Shown here: one piece after another, positions 6,357-10,978 of the stretch | How positions within the stretch are numbered: the first letter of the stretch is position 1 | Layout: each line of letters starts with the position of its first letter | Assembly: GCA_027596035.1 (NCBI GenBank) | Contig: JADGJA010000769.1 | Coordinates: forward strand, 1-10,978 | Length of the DNA stretch: 10,978 nucleotides | DNA from: Thoreauomyces humboldtii | Taxonomy: Eukaryota; Chytridiomycota; Chytridiomycetes; Spizellomycetales; Powellomycetaceae | Reading direction: 5' to 3' | Translations under genes and position numbers: made by a program | The notes under the pieces: generated by a model | Seen by the model: only the letters and a program-made list of their open reading frames with translations | Told to the model about the DNA's origin: nothing | Database searches by the model: none

Positions 6357-9300
6357 TTACAAGCTGGCCTCACGAAGTATACGGGAACACAAAGCCTTGT
6401 ACTAAAGAAGTAAAACAGAACGACAAAAAGGTCAGCAACTTTGTGACCTAACCGAAGACAGAATTCCCACTATTTGCGACCCCTCGTTTTTTTCTGGCTC
6501 ACCTGCCACGGATCACCGGCGATCCTGATGAACCGGATGCCGTGGACGCCACCGACGACGGGAAGCTTGACGATCCTTATCTCGAACCTCACGGCGCTCC
6601 TCCCGTCGTTCCCGCCGTCCGTCGTCGTCGTGTCGGTGGACGCGGCGCTGCTCGTGCTGGCCAGACTCCAGAGACTCGAAGACCGTTTCCGCAACCTCCG
6701 CGCCCATCCCATGCCGCTTCGAGCGGCGCCTCCCGGCTGCTTCGGCAGTTGGACGGGCGCGGTGAAGATTGCCTCGTCGTCCTCCTCTTCGGATGGGTCC
6801 CATGCCTCCGACCGTCTCTGGGAGTGTGAGGATCGGCCGCCGGTACCGACATCCGCCACCGTCGGTGAAGCAGGCCTCTGTTGCTGCTGCTGCTGTGGTT
6901 GTCGTTGGGCGGTGACGTTGACGCCAAAGTGTCGTCCACCTTCGTCATCGTCGACCTCGTCGTCGTCCAGGAAGAACTCGCACACGAAACCCGCATCCAT
7001 CTCGGCCCACCGGAGCTGACTCCGACTGTAGCCGTCCATGACCCCGGTCAGAACCTCACGGATCTGGACGGGGGACAGGGTGGTGGTCGTGGTGGACATG
7101 AGGTGTCGAAGGGAGATGGTCTGGATGTTCCTGTCCGCTCGTCCTTGGGTCGCGTTCGTGGCGGTGGTGGCGGTCGTCGCGGTCGAAGCCGTCGAGTACA
7201 TGCTGGCCATGCTGCTTCGAGACCGGAGGGAAGGGACGGTGTTCGGTCTTGCCTGTCGCTGATCCGAAGGCAGTGAGACGGCGGACGGCATGGGCGCTTC
7301 CTGCTGGCCCTCTTGCTGGTCGACGTCATAGTCGTACCCGTACTCGGACGATGTGGTGGGCGTCGGTACGTGCGGTGACACGCCGCCGCTTGATCGTGTG
7401 AACGAGAACGAGAGACGTCGTAGCATGCGGCCCAGAGATGTAGTAGACTTCATGTCATCCTTCGTTCGACGATGGCGTTGAGCGGGGGCTGGTAGGGATG
7501 CAGGAACGATGCCATGCAGCGGGTCCGTATGGTGATGAGTAGGAACGGACAATCGATCATCATCCTGGAAGCTATCTCGTCCTCTCTGGCTTGGAGGTGC
7601 CGAGGTCCCACGCTGGTGCGCCGGCAAAGCGTCCGTAAGACTGGACGAACTCGAGCCGATGTCCACAGAGTCGTCGCCGTTGACAGCGGAAACGGGTGGT
7701 GCGCTAGCGTCGATGATTCCGGGGATGCCGCCAATAAGAGTGGTATCAGAGCCTTCCGCCCTCGCAGCTTCCAGATCCTCTCTGATCATCTTCTCTCTCA
7801 CGAGATGATATATGCTCGCTTTAGGTTCCACCGGCACTGAAGAAATACGCTCGTTCGCCGGGCTCGCAACGTGAGACTCGAGAGCACGAGTGACGGTGCC
7901 AGTGCTGCCGAACTCGAAGCCGTGGATCCGAGACAGAACCTCCGGATCGAGGGGCATCGGAAGAGGTTCGCGAGGCGGCATATAGTCTTTGGGCGGGCCC
8001 TCGTACCCTTCAGTAAGCCAGATGTGCGATTTGAGTTCGGACATAGCTGCGCGGCGTTTCGGGTTCGTAACGAGAAGGCGGGAAATCAAGTGCTTGCATT
8101 CTATAAGGTGAGACGAACATCAATAAGGCTGTCAATCATTCATCGTCGAAGAGCACACTAACGTTCAGACAGATGCGAGGGATACTCCACCACGCCAGCC
8201 TTGATCTTGGCATGGAGGACAGGCATGCTAACGTCATCGAACGGCACTCTCCCGCACACCAAGACGTATAATATGACGCCCTGCAAAGAAGGACGATTTG
8301 AGTACTTTCACTCTCGACAAGTCTTTTGCGAAGATGATCTCACCAAGCTCCAGATATCCACTTCGGGACCCGTATAAGCTCTTGCGCTAAGCAGTTCAGG
8401 CGCGGCAAAGTATAGACTCCCACAAAAGGTTTCAAGTTGCGCATCTGGCGCATACATGTTGGAGAGTCCAAAGTCGATCAGTTTGATCGATCCGTGTTTG
8501 TCGATGAGCACATTCTCTATTTTCAGGTCCTGAGAACGAGAATGCGATAAGTTAAAAAATGCGCAAGTGTGCGATTCAAATGTCCTGCCACACAAGGACT
8601 TACGCGATGAACGATGGAATTCTGGTGGCAATAGTCGATGGCCGAGATGATCTGTCGCATGAACCTCCGTGCGTGCTTTTCCTTCAGTTTTCCGTGATTG
8701 ATCATGTAATCGAGCATCTGGCCTCCATCGACGTACTCCAGGAAGAGGTAGTAGAAGTCGTCCTGGAGGATGACCTCGTACATGCGCCCGATATGTGGGT
8801 GGTACAATAGCAGCATGATCGCTATTTCTCGCACGATCCGAGCTTCCTTCGAGTCGTCCTCCTCGCGACTGCTTTCTGACGCACCTCCCGGTGTTTGTGG
8901 CAAGGGGATAGGAAGGAGGGAGATGGACTTTGTGGGACCGATCACGATGGTTCGATTCAAGCGAGGCGCAGACGCGGGACGCGGGATGATCTTGCAAGCT
9001 CGCTGAACGGGTGGGGAACCAGCGGTCAGTACAAGCCTTTGCACGCGGGCACGGCATGCATGGTGCAAGCTCACCTTCTCTCCCGTCACGGCGTGGATGG
9101 CCAATTTGACCTTTCCCATGCTGCCCTGGCCTAACGTCTTGCTGAGCCGATAAGGTCCCACAGTGGTGACTCTCTTTGAGATCCTGGCATGGTGATGATG
9201 CGGGTTCTTTCTGACGTCGGGCGGTGGAGCCGTGGCTGCTACGGCTGCAGCGGCTGCTGCTGCCGCTGCCACCGCCGTGGCAACATTGGCGACCGTCGTG

Positions 9301-9863
9301 GACGACGTGGAGGAGGAGGTCAAGCTGGTCTGAGGGCTCCGTTGCCCAGCAGCGCCAGCCCGTGCCGGGGGAGGCTCCTCTCCCCTCCTAGACGAAACGG
9401 ATGACCTCTTTCGATGCGAGACGTCCCTCCGCCGTTGAGAAGCCGAATCAGGAGGCTGTTGACGCTGCTGCTGTTGCTGCTGCTGCTGCTTCACCTGAAG
9501 CTGGTTGTGAGCCTGCTGCTGCTTGTGAGCAGCTCGTCGCTCGCGAAGGGACGCAAAGCTCGCGCGTTCCGCCAGTGTTCGTCTGACACGGGGTGCCGTC
9601 GCGGTGGTAGGCTGGAGCGGGGAGGGTCGGAACAGTGGAGCATTGTCGTCCGCTTCCTCGGCGGCTCGCGCGGCGACTGCTTCTGCCGTGCACGCCCCCC
9701 GCCTCGAAGACCGTCGGACGAATGGCGAGGAAGGTCGTTGTGGTGACGGCAGCGAAGTGGCGCTAGTTGTGTCACTGCTGTCCCTGGTTGTGGTGGTGGT
9801 GATGGTGCTGCTGGGAGTGGACTTGCCTGTTGCCCTGGCGAAGGCCGTCTTCAGCTTCAACAT
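6357..9863 (-). CDS. KIN1: KIN1/KIN2 (MARK-like) serine/threonine kinase with C-terminal KA1 domain, six exons
   Basis: Exons 9863-9075, 9002-8604, 8529-8344, 8280-8163, 8100-6503 and 6401-6357 give 1044 aa. Introns are 72, 74, 63, 62 and 101 nt, all GT..AG. Kinase domain about 238-526: [12 protein letters not shown] (244-255), Lys267 in RACKII, a 40-residue insert between the lysine strand and helix C, Glu322 in REI, GGQMLDY, HRDLKIEN (395-402), DFG (415-417), T-loop [14 protein letters not shown] with Thr430 (the position LKB1-type kinases phosphorylate), then [19 protein letters not shown]. These, with SIYHLVREK (about 593-601), are characteristic of fungal Kin1. The KA1 domain is split: a first half around 822-874 (ending GFVCEFF), a disordered insert of about 125 residues with a Gln tract, and a second half from FEIRIVKLP (about 1003) to [16 protein letters not shown]1 binds acidic phospholipids at the plasma membrane. 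Kin1 kinases act in polarity, exocytosis and septation. The N-terminus (1-235) is low complexity with poly-Gln (126-133) and poly-Ala (197-210). The start at 9863 is a choice: the frame stays open upstream to 10502. Confidence 0.92.
6402..6502 (-). other. Last intron of the KIN1 gene, hiding a 45-nt terminal exon
   Basis: The donor GTGAGC begins at 6502, right after TGG CAG. A branch-like GCTGACC lies about 35-40 nt before the acceptor, followed by a T-rich tract and TTTAG ending at 6402. Removing these 101 nt joins GDPWQ to [14 protein letters not shown] and a TAA at 6359-6357. That matches the conserved KA1 ending (typically GDTWQYK, then a short helix). Without splicing the frame stops at 6470 with the unrelated tail [10 protein letters not shown]. 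Confidence 0.88.
6878..6901 (-). repeat. CAG-type codon tract encoding QPQQQQQQ in the KIN1 KA1 insert
   Basis: A short CAG-rich run encodes Gln residues at about 898-905, within the insert that splits the KA1 domain. It is in frame and part of the coding sequence, and may vary in length between strains. Confidence 0.7.
9231..9275 (-). repeat. GCN codon tract encoding a poly-alanine stretch in the KIN1 N-terminus
   Basis: Encodes an Ala-rich run (about residues 197-210, nine consecutive Ala) just before the kinase domain. Codons are mixed GCA/GCG/GCC/GCT, so this is less likely to slip than a pure triplet repeat. Confidence 0.7.
9465..9488 (-). repeat. CAG/CAA triplet tract encoding eight glutamines in the KIN1 N-terminus
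   Basis: Eight consecutive Gln codons (residues 126-133), with more Gln on both sides (QQQ at 115-117, QQ at 135-136). It lies in the low-complexity N-terminal region. Such tracts are prone to length change. Confidence 0.75.
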
Positions 9864-9957
9864 TGCCGGCGTGTATAGTGGGATAATGGACAGAACGAGT
9901 CGAAGGGACGCAAAACCCTTTGTGGGGGGGTAAAACGCCTTGGGGGGGTCTGTCTGT

Positions 9958-10055
9958 CTGCAGGGGAAAAGAACAGGGAGAGGGAGCCGGTTCTTCGGTA
10001 ACCATATGCTGCTGTGCTGCCATGCCTTGACGTCTTCGTTTTTTCCCACACTCAC
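9958..10055 (-). other. Possible 5'UTR intron of the KIN1 gene
   Basis: On the minus strand a GTGAGT donor starts at 10055. A strongly pyrimidine-rich acceptor, TTCTTTTCCCCTGCAG, ends at 9958, giving a 98-nt intron in the size range of the others. It would end about 95 nt before the chosen ATG. Removing it shifts the upstream open frame out of phase with KIN1, which supports 9863 as the start. No strong branch-point match was seen. Confidence 0.4.
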
Positions 10056-10138
10056 AAATTTACACTCTACGGTATCATCATACTGTGCATGTCTTCCCTC
10101 TGCGTGTTCCGCCCAGGCAACCTCTCCGGATCCACCGA

Positions 10139-10154
10139 CCCACATGCATGTGGG
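10139..10154. promoter_or_regulatory. 16-bp perfect palindrome upstream of KIN1
   Basis: CCCACATGCATGTGGG reads the same on both strands. It contains two overlapping CACATG/CATGTG E-box-like hexamers around an ATGCAT core and lies about 276 bp upstream of the chosen KIN1 start. Perfect symmetry suits a dimeric factor; the function is inference. Confidence 0.4.
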
Positions 10155-10852
10155 AAACTCCATACTGGCACGAGCACCCGTCATCACACCGAGACCGGCG
10201 GTGAGCGACGGATATTGCGTCTGGATGCTAACATCGTGGAATGTCCTGGTGGCGTTGTCGGTGTCCTGTCGAGGTTCTTCCCGAAGGAAAGTCCTTGGTT
10301 CATAGAACCGATGGAGCGACCAGAGTTGCGGCCCACCTGTTTTGCCACAACAAGCCTCACCCGCATCCAATCTCCTATGTTTTTCATTTGAAACATACGA
10401 TACATGGACTTTAACATGCCAGAAATGCTGTCGCTTTTCGGTAACTTTGCTCAAAGGTTTCGGCAAATCTGCAATTGTGAGGTTCTGCTGCAAGTCGGGC
10501 ACAATCCTGCAAAACCGCTGCTTCCGTGTCGATGAGGAAGGGCTGGAGAGAGACGTGTGGAACGGGTCGCCCCCACGAGCCTGCCAAAACCCGTAGTCCT
10601 ACCTTCTTCGACGACCCTGTCATAAAGTCAGACCCCGACCTTATTCTTTGATAACCTCCAGCCACCGAGATAGCAGAAACTTCGTTAAAGCTGCTATCAA
10701 GTCATGCACGTTTTGGCGCCTTCCGCACGCATCCGATTTTCTCACGACACCTTGATCAACAGCTATCGACCAAAGATAGCCGCGAGCTACATGTATCATT
10801 CGGAACTGCGATGCAAATATATTCGTTCGAGAGGGACGCCATGTGTTTGGGA

Positions 10853-10975
10853 GGTTTGAACACGCTTAACTTTACTCGCTCACATGTTCTCGGCCCAACG
10901 AGAGTCATCTGTCGAATGGTTTTGTTTCTGAGGGCCGAGAACATGTGAGCGAGTAAAGTTAAGCGTGTTCAAACC
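10853..10975. repeat. 44-bp perfect inverted repeat with 35-nt spacer at the window edge
   Basis: Left arm 10853-10896 and right arm 10932-10975 are exact reverse complements over 44 bp, separated by the unrelated spacer 10897-10931. Pairing resumes after one mismatch (10852 against 10976) for the last two bases of the window, so the arms may continue beyond it. The arms start GGTTTGAACACG and end TTCTCGGCCC. No transposase is seen. It could be a small foldback or MITE-like element, a hairpin transcript, or an inverted chimera at a contig end. Confidence 0.85.
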
Positions 10976-10978
10976 ACC

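Larger units (their letters stand above)
9864..10849. promoter_or_regulatory. Upstream and 5'UTR region of the KIN1 gene
   Basis: About 1 kb with no recognisable independent gene. The KIN1 reading frame remains open upstream to an ATG at 10502, but the added 213 residues resemble no domain and lack the family's low-complexity style, so I treat this as non-coding leader and promoter. Overlapping plus-strand frames of about 120 codons (9940-10305, 10014-10391) are also unrecognised. No TATA box is seen on the minus strand. Confidence 0.45.

Noticed and set aside
6470..6502. KIN1 C-terminal tail [10 protein letters not shown] with stop at 6470
   Set aside because: It is intron read-through: a GTGAGC donor interrupts the KA1 domain, and the downstream exon restores the conserved ending.
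9003..9074. Continuous coding through the 72-nt segment after TGEK in KIN1
   Set aside because: The segment is a multiple of three with no stop, but it has a GTGAGC donor, a CTGAC branch site and a TTCAG acceptor. It would interrupt the conserved lysine strand (TGEK-RACKII) with unrelated residues.
9189..9933. Plus-strand frames opposite the KIN1 N-terminus, including a Leu-rich stretch near 9460-9540
   Set aside because: The Leu run is the antisense reading of the CAG (Gln) tract and not a signal or membrane segment; there is no independent gene evidence.

Overview
This is nuclear DNA of a filamentous or yeast-like fungus, most likely a basidiomycete. I infer that from the gene set (allantoicase, an AIM2-type dienelactone hydrolase, a PAS-kinase-like kinase and a KIN1-family kinase), from short introns of 62 to 113 nt with GTAAGT/GTGAGT-type donors and CTRAC-like branch sites, and from moderately GC-rich exons. 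I cannot name the species. No bacterial operon, CRISPR array, phage, tRNA or rRNA gene was found.

Layout. (1) 378-1536, minus strand: six-exon dienelactone hydrolase family gene, 256 aa, Cys-Asp-His triad visible. (2) 1763-3090, plus strand: three-exon allantoicase, 392 aa, divergent from gene 1 across a 226-bp shared promoter region. (3) 3091-4742: about 1.65 kb with no recognisable gene; its right end holds two CCAAT boxes in opposite orientation, an inverted CATATG pair, a TATA box and a pyrimidine-rich tract, forming the promoter of gene 3. (4) 4743-5885, plus strand: single-exon serine/threonine kinase of 380 aa whose catalytic domain resembles PAS kinase but which has no room for a PAS domain. 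(5) 5886-6356: convergent 3' region. (6) 6357-9863, minus strand: six-exon KIN1/KIN2 (MARK-like) polarity kinase of 1044 aa with a C-terminal KA1 domain; its last exon is only 45 nt and is missed if the long open frame is simply followed to its stop. (7) 9864-10978: upstream region of the KIN1 gene, with a possible 5'UTR intron, a 16-bp perfect palindrome and, at the right edge, a 44-bp perfect inverted repeat with a 35-nt spacer.

How the genes relate. Allantoicase is a purine/ureide nitrogen-scavenging enzyme; the hydrolase beside it has no obvious pathway link. The two kinases are tail-to-tail and individually complete. In yeast, PAS kinases act in nutrient and glucose allocation and KIN1/KIN2 in polarised secretion and cell-end growth; I see nothing showing a functional link here. 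I did not find a convincing new multi-gene system. The most unusual items are the long terminal hairpin (mobile element, fold-back or assembly artefact), the PAS-less PAS-kinase-like protein with an HGD catalytic loop, and the cryptic final exon that completes the KA1 domain. All exon boundaries were read by eye from splice consensus plus family conservation; no alignment was run.
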